A stretch of 64,000 nt of DNA from the NCBI RefSeq assembly GCF_010384365.1, contig NZ_CP048397.1, positions 744,001 to 808,000 of the forward strand, read 5' to 3'. The position numbers and the translations under genes are program-made. The notes below the pieces were generated by a model, which saw only the letters and a program-made list of their open reading frames with translations, ran no database searches and was not told the origin of the DNA. This document shows positions 38,571 through 46,821 of the stretch, piece after piece; within the stretch, counting starts at the first letter, position 1, and each line of letters opens with the position of its first letter. This DNA comes from Streptomyces sp. S4.7 (lineage in GTDB: Bacteria > Actinomycetota > Actinomycetes > Streptomycetales > Streptomycetaceae).

Positions 38571-39001
38571 AAGGTTCCGGCCTCGGCCTGGACGCCGGCC
38601 GTCGAGGCGGACGGCGAGGTCCGGGACGAGGCCCGGGTCGCCGAGCTCACCGGCGACGTCCTGGACGGCTGGCCCAAGGGCATGCGGCTGATCGTCCGCA
38701 AGGAAAGACCTCATCCCGGGGCCCAGTTGAGGCTCACGGACGCGGACGGCATGCGGCTGACCTGTTTCGCGATCAACACCGTCGGCCGGCCGATTGCCGC
38801 TCGAACGACTCGCACTCCTGCCGAACCCCGGCTGACCAGCGGATCCACCCGTCCCTACAACAGCCCTTCCCCACCCGGAGCAGTGGAACCCGGCGCCACC
38901 CCGAGACGACACTCGGGCCCTCGCCCTGCCCGACCTCAGCCCAGAACACGAAAACGGTCCACCGACTCCGTCGGCGGACCGTCACGCAAGATCGAGGCTA
39001 A
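38571..39001 (+). mobile_element. Second IS1380 remnant with internal deletion
   Basis: Homologous to 35425-36164: it shares the VEADGEVRDEARVAELTGDV coding part and the right end (cgcaagatcgaggctaa). A deletion removes everything between PIA and the last LERLALLPNPG-like residues. The first IS5-type copy is inserted directly at its right end. Confidence 0.75.
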
Positions 39002-40050
39002 CGAGCTCGTGCATGGTTGGCGGTGAGACGCCGAGTCCTTGATCGTTGATCATGGTTGCGTGGTGGGGAACTCGGCTCGTGCACTGGTCATCAGCAACCG
39101 GCGGATCACGGGCCTGACGGCCGATGTGATCGCTGAACTCGTCGCCGAAGTGGGTCCGTTGTGGCACGAGCGCCACCAGGCCAGGCTTGCCTCCCGGCCG
39201 CGCAAGCGGGCCATGGGCGCCGGCGCGAAGCACCGGCTGGTGTTTGTCGACCGGCTGCTGGCCACTCTCGTCCATCTCCGTCACGGGACTACCCACGACG
39301 TGCTGGCCTGCTGGTTTGGCGTGGACCGCTCCACCATCACCCGGGCCATCAACGAGGTGCGGCCCCTGCTCGCCGAGCGAGGGTGCACCATCAGCCCCGA
39401 CGTACGGCTGCGGACTCTGGCCGAAGTCGTCGACCATCTCGGCGCGACAGGGAAGACCGGCATCATCGACGGCACCGAGATCCGGGTCCGGCGGCCGGCC
39501 CAAGGACGCAAGGACCGGGACAAGTTCATCTCCGGCAAGAACAAGCAGAACGCCGTCAAATCCATGGTGGTCACGGACGGCGAAGGACGCATGCTGTGGT
39601 GCAGCCCGACCAAGCCCGGGAGTTGCGCGGACATCACCCACGCACGCCAGTTGGGGCTGGTGGAGCTCCTGGCCGGTGGGCCTGCGGTCGAGATCCTCGC
39701 CGATGCCGGCTACCAGGGGCTCGGCGCACAGACCGGCGGACGCGTGGTGACGCCACCGCACCGCAAGTTCAAGAAGAACGCCCCGGACTGGTACGAGGAT
39801 ATGTACGAGCGCCAGCGCAAGGCGCACTCCTCACGCCGTATCCGGGTCGAGCACGGCATCGCACATCTCAAGAACTGGCGGGCACTCGCACGCCACCTCG
39901 GCCGCCGCGAGCACATGAGCGACACGGTCCAGGCCATCGCCGGCCTGCTGTCTCATCAGCAGGGCGCAGACCTGACATCGGCACGGCAGATGTGACCCCC
40001 GGGCCCCACCGAAGTCCTCGACGTCTCACCGCCAACCATGCACGAGCTCG
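39002..40050 (+). mobile_element. IS5-type insertion sequence, copy 1 (1049 bp)
   Basis: Perfect inverted ends start CGAGCTCGTGCATGGTTGGC (39002 rightward; 40050 leftward) and extend 29 bp. The element is flanked by a 3-bp target duplication TAA (38999-39001 and 40051-40053). It carries one transposase. The TNA target matches the IS1031-like group of the IS5 family. It is identical in length and inferred protein to the inverted copy at 40924-41972. Confidence 0.9.
39039..39995 (+). CDS. IS5-family DDE transposase (copy 1)
   Basis: The 318-residue transposase has a helix-turn-helix region (HDVLACWFGVDRSTITRAIN, residues 80-99) and the DDE triad in TGIIDGTEIRV, VEILADAGYQG and RIRVEHGIAHLKN. 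It appears full length and intact. A start at the ATG at 39039 gives the same protein as copy 2; a start at the GTG at 39063 is possible. Confidence 0.92.
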   Translation: MIVDHGCVVGNSARALVISNRRITGLTADVIAELVAEVGPLWHERHQARLASRPRKRAMGAGAKHRLVFVDRLLATLVHLRHGTTHDVLACWFGVDRSTITRAINEVRPLLAERGCTISPDVRLRTLAEVVDHLGATGKTGIIDGTEIRVRRPAQGRKDRDKFISGKNKQNAVKSMVVTDGEGRMLWCSPTKPGSCADITHARQLGLVELLAGGPAVEILADAGYQGLGAQTGGRVVTPPHRKFKKNAPDWYEDMYERQRKAHSSRRIRVEHGIAHLKNWRALARHLGRREHMSDTVQAIAGLLSHQQGADLTSARQM

Positions 40051-40053
40051 TAA

Positions 40054-40920
40054 GCGTTGTCCCGTAAATGATCTACGACGTGTTTGTTGACCTGCCTGCT
40101 TCTTCGTCAGCCGGCGAGGGTGAGGTTGTGCAGGCGGGCGATGCCGAGCATGGCGTGGTGGACGCCGTCGCCTTTGAGTCGGCAGTCGCGAAGGATCTTC
40201 CAGGTCTTCATCCGGGCGAAGGTGTGTTCGACGCGGGCACGGACCTTGCGGTGGGAGGTGTTGTGTTCCTCTTTCCAGGCGGGGAGTTCGGTCTGGCCGG
40301 GTTCGCGGCGGTGCGGGATTATCAGGCCGGTGCCCCTGTAGCCGCCGTCCGCGATCACCGTGGCGCGGCCGACGGCGTCCTTCGCGCCGGACAACTCCCA
40401 TGCCTTGCAGTCGTTGCGGTTGCCCGGCAACGGCCGTCCAACCGCTACGACCAGCCGGGTATCGGCGTCGATGACGACCTGGTGGTTGGTCGAGTACCGA
40501 TAGTTCTTCGACTGCTCTGCGACCGTGTGGTCGCGGGTGGGGACGAGGGTGCCGTCAACGATCAGCACGGCGTCACGGCGGAACCGTTTACGTGGCTGCA
40601 GTGTCAGTGCCGGGCCGAGGTGATTGACGATCCGGTCGGCCGCGGACTTGGACACCCCGAACAACGGCGCCAGTTGGCGCAGGGTCAGGTTGGTCCGCCA
40701 GTACGCGGCGACCAGCAGGACTCGGTCCTCCAGAGGCAGGCTCCACGGCCGGCCCTTGCGGACCGGATCGGTGCCTTCGCGCCGCAACGCTGTGATCATC
40801 TTGCCGAACCGACGCGGGCTCAGCCCAGTGAACGGGGCTATCCAGGACGGCTCCGACGCCGTGATCACACCAGACACGGCAAGATCATCTCACTCGTGAC
40901 CGGCAGTTACGGGACAGCCC
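40054..40920 (-). mobile_element. IS5-family element between the two IS5-type copies (about 867 bp)
   Basis: The ends carry imperfect inverted repeats containing TGTCCCGTAA (40059-40068; reverse complement 40907-40916). The flanks are TAA on the left and TTA on the right, so an identical target duplication is not visible, perhaps because its own flanks were later remodelled by the two outer elements. Confidence 0.7.
40107..40877 (-). CDS. IS5-family transposase (IS112-like)
   Basis: The 256-residue DDE transposase has an N-terminal helix-turn-helix (NLTLRQLAPLFGVSKSAADR) and catalytic residues in DAVLIVDGTLVPTRD, TVIADGGYRGTG and ARVEHTFARMKTWKILR. It appears complete and potentially active. 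Confidence 0.88.
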   Translation of the reverse strand: MSGVITASEPSWIAPFTGLSPRRFGKMITALRREGTDPVRKGRPWSLPLEDRVLLVAAYWRTNLTLRQLAPLFGVSKSAADRIVNHLGPALTLQPRKRFRRDAVLIVDGTLVPTRDHTVAEQSKNYRYSTNHQVVIDADTRLVVAVGRPLPGNRNDCKAWELSGAKDAVGRATVIADGGYRGTGLIIPHRREPGQTELPAWKEEHNTSHRKVRARVEHTFARMKTWKILRDCRLKGDGVHHAMLGIARLHNLTLAG

Positions 40921-40923
40921 TTA

Positions 40924-41972
40924 CGAGCTCGTGCATGGTTGGCGGTGAGACGTCGAGGACTTCGGTGGGGCCCGGGGGTCACATCTGCCGTGCCGATGTC
41001 AGGTCTGCGCCCTGCTGATGAGACAGCAGGCCGGCGATGGCCTGGACCGTGTCGCTCATGTGCTCGCGGCGGCCGAGGTGGCGTGCGAGTGCCCGCCAGT
41101 TCTTGAGATGTGCGATGCCGTGCTCGACCCGGATACGGCGTGAGGAGTGCGCCTTGCGCTGGCGCTCGTACATATCCTCGTACCAGTCCGGGGCGTTCTT
41201 CTTGAACTTGCGGTGCGGTGGCGTCACCACGCGTCCGCCGGTCTGTGCGCCGAGCCCCTGGTAGCCGGCATCGGCGAGGATCTCGACCGCAGGCCCACCG
41301 GCCAGGAGCTCCACCAGCCCCAACTGGCGTGCGTGGGTGATGTCCGCGCAACTCCCGGGCTTGGTCGGGCTGCACCACAGCATGCGTCCTTCGCCGTCCG
41401 TGACCACCATGGATTTGACGGCGTTCTGCTTGTTCTTGCCGGAGATGAACTTGTCCCGGTCCTTGCGTCCTTGGGCCGGCCGCCGGACCCGGATCTCGGT
41501 GCCGTCGATGATGCCGGTCTTCCCTGTCGCGCCGAGATGGTCGACGACTTCGGCCAGAGTCCGCAGCCGTACGTCGGGGCTGATGGTGCACCCTCGCTCG
41601 GCGAGCAGGGGCCGCACCTCGTTGATGGCCCGGGTGATGGTGGAGCGGTCCACGCCAAACCAGCAGGCCAGCACGTCGTGGGTAGTCCCGTGACGGAGAT
41701 GGACGAGAGTGGCCAGCAGCCGGTCGACAAACACCAGCCGGTGCTTCGCGCCGGCGCCCATGGCCCGCTTGCGCGGCCGGGAGGCAAGCCTGGCCTGGTG
41801 GCGCTCGTGCCACAACGGACCCACTTCGGCGACGAGTTCAGCGATCACATCGGCCGTCAGGCCCGTGATCCGCCGGTTGCTGATGACCAGTGCACGAGCC
41901 GAGTTCCCCACCACGCAACCATGATCAACGATCAAGGACTCGGCGTCTCACCGCCAACCATGCACGAGCTCG
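40924..41972 (-). mobile_element. IS5-type insertion sequence, copy 2, inverted (1049 bp)
   Basis: Same ends and length as copy 1 but in opposite orientation, flanked by its own 3-bp duplication TTA (40921-40923 and 41973-41975). The different duplications (TAA and TTA) show two separate insertions rather than one duplicated block. Confidence 0.9.
40979..41935 (-). CDS. IS5-family DDE transposase (copy 2)
   Basis: The 318-residue protein is identical to the copy 1 transposase, with the same DDE motifs. The identity indicates recent transposition or gene conversion. Confidence 0.92.
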   Translation of the reverse strand: MIVDHGCVVGNSARALVISNRRITGLTADVIAELVAEVGPLWHERHQARLASRPRKRAMGAGAKHRLVFVDRLLATLVHLRHGTTHDVLACWFGVDRSTITRAINEVRPLLAERGCTISPDVRLRTLAEVVDHLGATGKTGIIDGTEIRVRRPAQGRKDRDKFISGKNKQNAVKSMVVTDGEGRMLWCSPTKPGSCADITHARQLGLVELLAGGPAVEILADAGYQGLGAQTGGRVVTPPHRKFKKNAPDWYEDMYERQRKAHSSRRIRVEHGIAHLKNWRALARHLGRREHMSDTVQAIAGLLSHQQGADLTSARQM

Positions 41973-42022
41973 TTAGCGCTCTCTCACTGGACTTGAAATC
42001 TTCCGTTCCGTGAGGTGCTGAC

Positions 42023-42952
42023 CTACACGGCCTGATACGTCCTGACCCAGCGGTAGTAGATGTTGTTGATGCTGGGGTCTGCGAGTTCCGCGTCCGTGGG
42101 TTCGATACCTCGGTCGACGCGCCACTGATGACTCTCGGTGTTGAGGATCAGATGCATTGGCTGGTCGAAGAACCGGCTCCGGGGGTCCCTGAGGTCGTTC
42201 GACCGGTTCAGCCGGCGCACCAACCTGCCGTTGAAGTAGAAATCGAATTCGGTGGCGCTTATCCAGTGCACGCCGTAGCGGTGGAATCCATTCCGAAGAA
42301 GAGGTTGCCCGGCGCCGTCCCCAAACACCTGCCCAGTCTCACCATTGTACCCGTAGCTCCCATCTGCGAAATACCCCTTCTGGCTTCTCGCCAGTTCAGT
42401 GAAGGGGTTCCGCTGGAATATGTGGTAGGCGGTGTTCATGTGCTTTCCGTGCAATGACTCGTTGCCGTAGCATTCGATCACGTCAATCTCGTTGACGTCG
42501 TCTCTGCTCAGGAGCCAGAAATTCGATGAGAGCTTCAGCCCGCTCACACGCATGAGTACTTCGGTGTAGAGAGGGTACTCGACTGGGGTGCGGGAGGTCA
42601 CGTAGCCGCAGTAGACCCTCCCGTCCGGCGCCCTGCGGCCCTCGACGATGAGATTTCCGTCAGCCACCCAGGAATGGCGCGCACTGTAGAGGCTGTTGGC
42701 CGGGCCCGACCAGTCATCCTTGTGCTGGTCCAGCCATCTGCCCCTGAAGGTTTGAGGCTTGCCGGTGTAGTTGAAGTCGTCCGAATGGCTGGGGAGAAGC
42801 TGCCAGGACCTGTTTCCGCCAGGGGCGGCCGGCACGGGGTACTGTTCCCATTCGAGGTCTGCGGCATGAGCGGCGGGTGCGGGACCCGCGAGCCCCGCAC
42901 CCGCTCCGAGTGCGACGGCACTCCACTTGATGAGATCACGTCGGTTGACCAC
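42023..42952 (-). CDS. dagA: Extracellular GH16 beta-agarase DagA
   Basis: The 309-residue protein starts at a GTG at 42952 with an AAGGAG ribosome site 8 bp upstream. The signal VVNRRDLIKWSAVALGAGAG has a twin-arginine motif, so it is exported by Tat, and cleavage probably follows AHA-A. The GH16 catalytic motif NEIDVIECYG gives the nucleophile and acid/base glutamates (residues 155 and 160 from this start). It endo-hydrolyses beta-1,4 bonds of agarose to neoagaro-oligosaccharides. From memory it is nearly identical to S. coelicolor DagA. It lies 47 bp from the IS5-type element. Confidence 0.96.
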   Translation of the reverse strand: MVNRRDLIKWSAVALGAGAGLAGPAPAAHAADLEWEQYPVPAAPGGNRSWQLLPSHSDDFNYTGKPQTFRGRWLDQHKDDWSGPANSLYSARHSWVADGNLIVEGRRAPDGRVYCGYVTSRTPVEYPLYTEVLMRVSGLKLSSNFWLLSRDDVNEIDVIECYGNESLHGKHMNTAYHIFQRNPFTELARSQKGYFADGSYGYNGETGQVFGDGAGQPLLRNGFHRYGVHWISATEFDFYFNGRLVRRLNRSNDLRDPRSRFFDQPMHLILNTESHQWRVDRGIEPTDAELADPSINNIYYRWVRTYQAV

Positions 42953-43163
42953 GATCGTTCTCCTTCTTCGATTCCCGCCTGGCTGAAGAATCTTATATTT
43001 GGCGATGACTTCCGCAGCCCCTGGGCGCCAAAATTCGAGAGCTCGCGTGCGTGCAAAAAGTTCCGGAACGCCCACGTGGCACGATCATTCCACGGCGCAG
43101 GAGGAGCTAGGCTCCAGGAGGTAAGTTTCTGGGCTTTCGCTCGCTTGATCATTCAATGAGGTG

Positions 43164-43171
43164 AACCGGTT
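43164..43171. promoter_or_regulatory. AACCGGTT palindrome (DagR box 1) upstream of dagA
   Basis: gtgAACCGGTTtccc lies 212 bp upstream of the dagA start, within the range of its multiple promoters. The same octamer occurs upstream of four other agar-utilisation units. It is a candidate DagR (LacI-type) operator. Confidence 0.65.
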
Positions 43172-43442
43172 TCCCGAATGCTACAGCGGAGTGTCGCAGG
43201 GTGACAATCGGTACGGCTGCAGTAGTTCCCAGGATTTCGTGCCGTGCCCGACTGTGATCCAGCGGCGACCTCGGTCACTCGCCCCGTCGCGCCGGTCACG
43301 ATTCATCAAGCCGGCCTTCCTGTGCATGGCATCCCCAGGGCCCGCCGTGGCAGGTGAGGATGCCCCGCCGAAGCCCCGACGCATCGTCCCCTCGTCTCTG
43401 GAGTCCGACTGAAGTCTCTACCGAACCCGTACCGAACCTGGA

Positions 43443-43569
43443 ACGGTTCACTCCGGCTGATCCCGAGCTCCCGGGCGGCCTCGGTCACCGTCCGGCCCGA
43501 CGACCGCACGAGCTCGATTGCGTCCCGCTTGTACTCCTCCAAGTACCGCTTCGTGTACTTGCTTCCCAC
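43443..43569 (-). mobile_element. IS3-family OrfA N-terminal remnant
   Basis: About 42 codons from a GTG at 43569 match the helix-turn-helix start of IS3-family OrfA (VGSKYTKRYLEEYKRDAIEL; SSGRTVTEAARELGIS). The frame then loses similarity, so it is a broken copy. Confidence 0.65.
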
Positions 43570-43953
43570 CTGGCACTGCTTCCTCTGGGCTCTCACATCT
43601 CAGTCTCCAGGTGTCCACGATCACGGGAAGGCTTCACACGACCACCTCTCCCCCAGCGCCGACACCCACCACGACGACTGCCCGGCCAGAGCGTGTCGTG
43701 GCCTCCTGCGGACGTGGACAGACGAGTCGGAATGCCGGCAGACAGGAGCCTTCGACCGGATCCACCGGGTCCGGAGAGGCGGAGCTGCCTGCCGCCGGCG
43801 AACTCGCCTGGTCGCTCGGCATCGGGGGAGGTGACGACGAGTACGCCTGGCGGTTGCTGATCCCCGCCGGCACCAGTGCCGTCAGAGGGCAAGGTTGGGC
43901 CGCCGTCGGGATTCCATGGTCACGACTGGCCCGCGAGCGGTTCACATGCTCTG

Positions 43954-44733
43954 TCACGTCGTCGCCCGCCGGGGACCGCTGAACATGCGGCACGGCCACG
44001 CCTCCAGAGCAGGCAGGGAGCCAAGGGGCACAGGCAACTCCTGTTGCGGCGCCCATCCGAGGTCGCGCGTTGCGTTTTCGACGTCCCAGGCCCGTGCACC
44101 GTGGATCGAGACTCCGTGGTAGACACCCGACCCGGAGGCGGACAGGGCTTGTCGCACCAACGCGGCCGCATCCGCGTCACCCAGCCAGCCGTCTGCCAGT
44201 TCGCGATGTGTCAGGGGCCAGCCGGTGAGCCCTAGCCGCAGGCAAGAAGCCCCAGCGCCCGTAGCATCGTGATAGAGTGCGGCAGCCACCTCCATCGCCG
44301 CCTTGCCGGTGCCGTAGTGGCAGCACGGGCGCGCAGGCCGATCGGTTGCAACGGGAACGTGCCCTTCTCGGTAGGCTCCGCCGGCGGCGTGCACCGAGCT
44401 GGCCAGCACCACGGTGGGCACACTCTCCTCAGCGGCGGCGTCGAGCGTGTTCTGTGCCAGTGTCAGGTTGTCGATCGCGACGGGCCACGGCGACCACGGA
44501 CTGGCGTTTGCGGCGAGATGGAGCACCGCGTCGGCGCCCCGCATCGCCCGTCGCAGAGGTCCCGGGTCGCGCATGTCGCTGATCGTGATTCGCTCAGGTG
44601 AGAATGAAGGGTCTCCCGCAGACCTGTCAATGACATGAATACGCCAGTTCTTGGCCAGCGGAGGTACAACTACTCTCGCGACCCGGCCGGAGCCCCCTGT
44701 TACCACCAGCCGCCGGGACTCAGTACGTCGCAT
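43954..44733 (-). CDS. NAD(P)-dependent epimerase/uronate-dehydrogenase-like SDR
   Basis: The 259-residue extended SDR has the N-terminal glycine motif VVTGGSGRVARVVV, a DAVLHLAANAS segment, SSVHAAGG and the catalytic YGTGKAAME, which matches YxxxK. It resembles uronate dehydrogenase and sugar-nucleotide epimerases. Its position between dagA and the KDPG-type genes suggests oxidation of a sugar or sugar acid from agar. The substrate is unknown. It starts at the ATG at 44733. Confidence 0.75.
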   Translation of the reverse strand: MRRTESRRLVVTGGSGRVARVVVPPLAKNWRIHVIDRSAGDPSFSPERITISDMRDPGPLRRAMRGADAVLHLAANASPWSPWPVAIDNLTLAQNTLDAAAEESVPTVVLASSVHAAGGAYREGHVPVATDRPARPCCHYGTGKAAMEVAAALYHDATGAGASCLRLGLTGWPLTHRELADGWLGDADAAALVRQALSASGSGVYHGVSIHGARAWDVENATRDLGWAPQQELPVPLGSLPALEAWPCRMFSGPRRATT

Positions 44734-45006
44734 CGAATGCTCCTCATTGCATCAGCAAGCGTCGACGGAGACCCGAAGTCTCCAGGCTCTCCCGGGACCG
44801 AGGCTCAGGCAGAAAGACGAAAGGTTCCAGTCGGACACACAGACCGTCTTCTCCTCTCTTCTCGATCGCCCTCACGGCTCGCCCGGCGCGTTGGCTGCTG
44901 CTCGGCCCAGCCGCAACCGTCATCCAGCCGAAGGCACAACCACCAGCGCGCGCCCACGCCACGCCGCGCCGCGTGGAAGTGCCTTCCGCCCTGTCAGACA
45001 GGGTGG

Positions 45007-45654
45007 TCATGCTCTCGCCGTGCGCTCGGCCTTCTCTCGGGCCACCGCAGTGCGCAACTGCCGCACCCTGCCCTCGATCGAGCGAGGGTCTCCTGAAGTC
45101 AGTTCGCTGCCGATTCCCACAGCCACCGCACCGGCGCGGATGTAGTCGGGCGCCAGCTCGAGGGGCACACCACCGGTGGGAACCAGAGCGAGCTGTGGGA
45201 AGGGAGCAAGCAGATGCCTCACGACGTCCGCACCGTAGACGCTCGCGGGGAACAACTTGACGAAGTCGGCGCCTTCCTCAATCGCCGTGACGGCCTCGGT
45301 GGGGCTCAGTGCGCCCGCCAGGGTCGCCATGCCGTAGCGATGTGCGGCTCGGAGGACGGTGCGGTTCACCGTGGGAGATACGACGAATCGTGCGCCGGCG
45401 AGCTCGCTCATGCGCACGGTGGCTTCGTCCAGGACGGTTCCGACACCGATCAGAGCTTCGTGCGCCGGCCAGCCGTGGCTCAGGTCCGCGACGACATCAA
45501 GGGCCCCGGGAGTGGTCATCGACACCTCCACGACGCGCTGACCGGCTTTCAACAGGGCCAATGCCTGCTCACGGGCGAGATCAGGGCTCTGTGAGCGGAC
45601 CACAGCGACGACCCCATCTCGGGCGATGCGGCTGGCAGTCTCGTAACGCGGCAT
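45007..45654 (-). CDS. KDPG/KDPGal aldolase
   Basis: The 215-residue class I aldolase has GDVVAVVR-like (VVAVVRSQSPDLAREQALAL), EVSMTTPGALDV, the Schiff-base lysine in GADFVKLFPASVYGADVVRH and VPTGGVPLE. It cleaves 2-keto-3-deoxy-6-phosphogluconate or -galactonate to pyruvate and glyceraldehyde-3-phosphate. The ATG at 45654 has a GGAGGA ribosome site. It follows the kinase by 38 bp and completes the sugar-acid branch of the operon. Confidence 0.93.
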   Translation of the reverse strand: MPRYETASRIARDGVVAVVRSQSPDLAREQALALLKAGQRVVEVSMTTPGALDVVADLSHGWPAHEALIGVGTVLDEATVRMSELAGARFVVSPTVNRTVLRAAHRYGMATLAGALSPTEAVTAIEEGADFVKLFPASVYGADVVRHLLAPFPQLALVPTGGVPLELAPDYIRAGAVAVGIGSELTSGDPRSIEGRVRQLRTAVAREKAERTARA

Positions 45655-45692
45655 GACTCCTCCGACGACGGTGTCCGTGGGGTGCTTGGTAT

Positions 45693-46694
45693 TCAGGGGT
45701 GTGGGCTCGCCTCGGCAGGGGAAGCGTGTCCGGGCCATTCGTTGCCGTGCTTCGCCCGTGCTACCAGCGCTGCCGGGGCGGTAGGCAGGTCGGCGACGTC
45801 CGAGAGCGATGTCATCGCGGCACCGGCCAGCAGGTGCCCGAGTCGCAGGCAACCGGCATCGTCAAGACCCACGAGGGCTCCGTGAATCCATCCTGCGGCG
45901 AACGCGTCGCCTGCACCGACGGGTTCGACCACGTCGACCGGCAGCGCGGGCACCGCGGTCCGACGGCCTCCGCGGAAGGCGACGGCCTCACTGCCACCGT
46001 CCTTCACCACGACGACGTCCGGACTCGGGAGGTGGTCCCGAACCGCTCCCGCGGTGCGAGAAGCCCACAGGGTCTGCGCCTCGTCGAGGCCGACGAAAAC
46101 CACATCGCAACGATCGGCGATGGCCATGAGCGGCTGTGCCGCAGCGTCGCGGGCGGGCCAGAGGGACGGGCGGTAGTTGACGTCGAAACTGACACTCGCT
46201 CCCGTGTCACCCGCGAGCTCAATCAGCGAGATGACCGCTTCACGACAGTTCTCCGACAAGGCCGGCGTCACACCGGTCAGGTGGATCCAGCGCGGACGCA
46301 CCGCAGCGATCCGTTCCGCGTAGTCTCCGTCCATGAGCGTGGCGGCCGAGCCGGACCGGTAATAGTAGATGTCGGACCCTTCGGGCGCGGGGTCCTTGAA
46401 GTAGACACCCGTTCTGCGTCCCGGCATCGTACGCGCGAGCTTCGTCACCACGCCGTGCCGACGGAGTTCGCCAAGGACACGGAGACCCATCGGATCGTCT
46501 CCGACGAATCCGGCCCAGAACGCCGCTGTGCCCAGCCTCGAGAGGGAGACCGCGACGTTCGACTCCGCGCCCGCCACCCCGAAGGCACAGGCGGACGCCT
46601 CGTATAGACGAAGGCCGTCGATCGGCACGATCTGCGCCATCGTCTCGCCCAGACAGACGACGGCAGGCCCTCCTTCCACGACAGGCCGGGTCAT
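45693..46694 (-). CDS. PfkB-family 2-keto-3-deoxy sugar-acid kinase
   Basis: The 333-residue ribokinase-family protein has GAESNVAVSLSRLGTAAFWA near the N-terminus and the PfkB signature EPVGAGDAFAAGWIHG, with the catalytic aspartate in GAGD. It phosphorylates 2-keto-3-deoxygluconate or -galactonate. It sits between the dehydratase and the aldolase. The start is the ATG at 46694. Confidence 0.9.
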   Translation of the reverse strand: MTRPVVEGGPAVVCLGETMAQIVPIDGLRLYEASACAFGVAGAESNVAVSLSRLGTAAFWAGFVGDDPMGLRVLGELRRHGVVTKLARTMPGRRTGVYFKDPAPEGSDIYYYRSGSAATLMDGDYAERIAAVRPRWIHLTGVTPALSENCREAVISLIELAGDTGASVSFDVNYRPSLWPARDAAAQPLMAIADRCDVVFVGLDEAQTLWASRTAGAVRDHLPSPDVVVVKDGGSEAVAFRGGRRTAVPALPVDVVEPVGAGDAFAAGWIHGALVGLDDAGCLRLGHLLAGAAMTSLSDVADLPTAPAALVARAKHGNEWPGHASPAEASPHP

Positions 46695-46821
46695 CGGACT
46701 TCCGCCTCGTGCATGGTCACGGACGTTCCGACGGCTCCCTCGTCCGGCCGGTGCCCGGATTTCCTGGTCCCCATTCTGTCCCGCCTCTTCGAGGTGTCGA
46801 GTGCTTCGCTGTCGGCCCGCG

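Larger units (their letters stand above)
43157..43953. other. Non-coding or degenerate spacer between dagA and SDR gene
   Basis: Nearly 800 bp with no gene I can support. An IS3-type OrfA N-terminal fragment (43443-43569, minus strand) reads KYTKRYLEEYKRDAIELVR then TVTEAARELGIS. A plus-strand frame at 43518-43982 is open but has no recognisable motif and mediocre codon bias. Confidence 0.5.

Noticed and set aside
38999-41975. Interpretation as one composite transposon with a single target duplication
   Set aside because: The outermost flanks do not match (TAA versus TTA); each copy has its own duplication, so separate insertions are more likely.
43518-43982. Plus-strand open frame of 154 codons between dagA and the SDR
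   Set aside because: No recognised domain, weak codon bias, no ribosome site; more likely non-coding.
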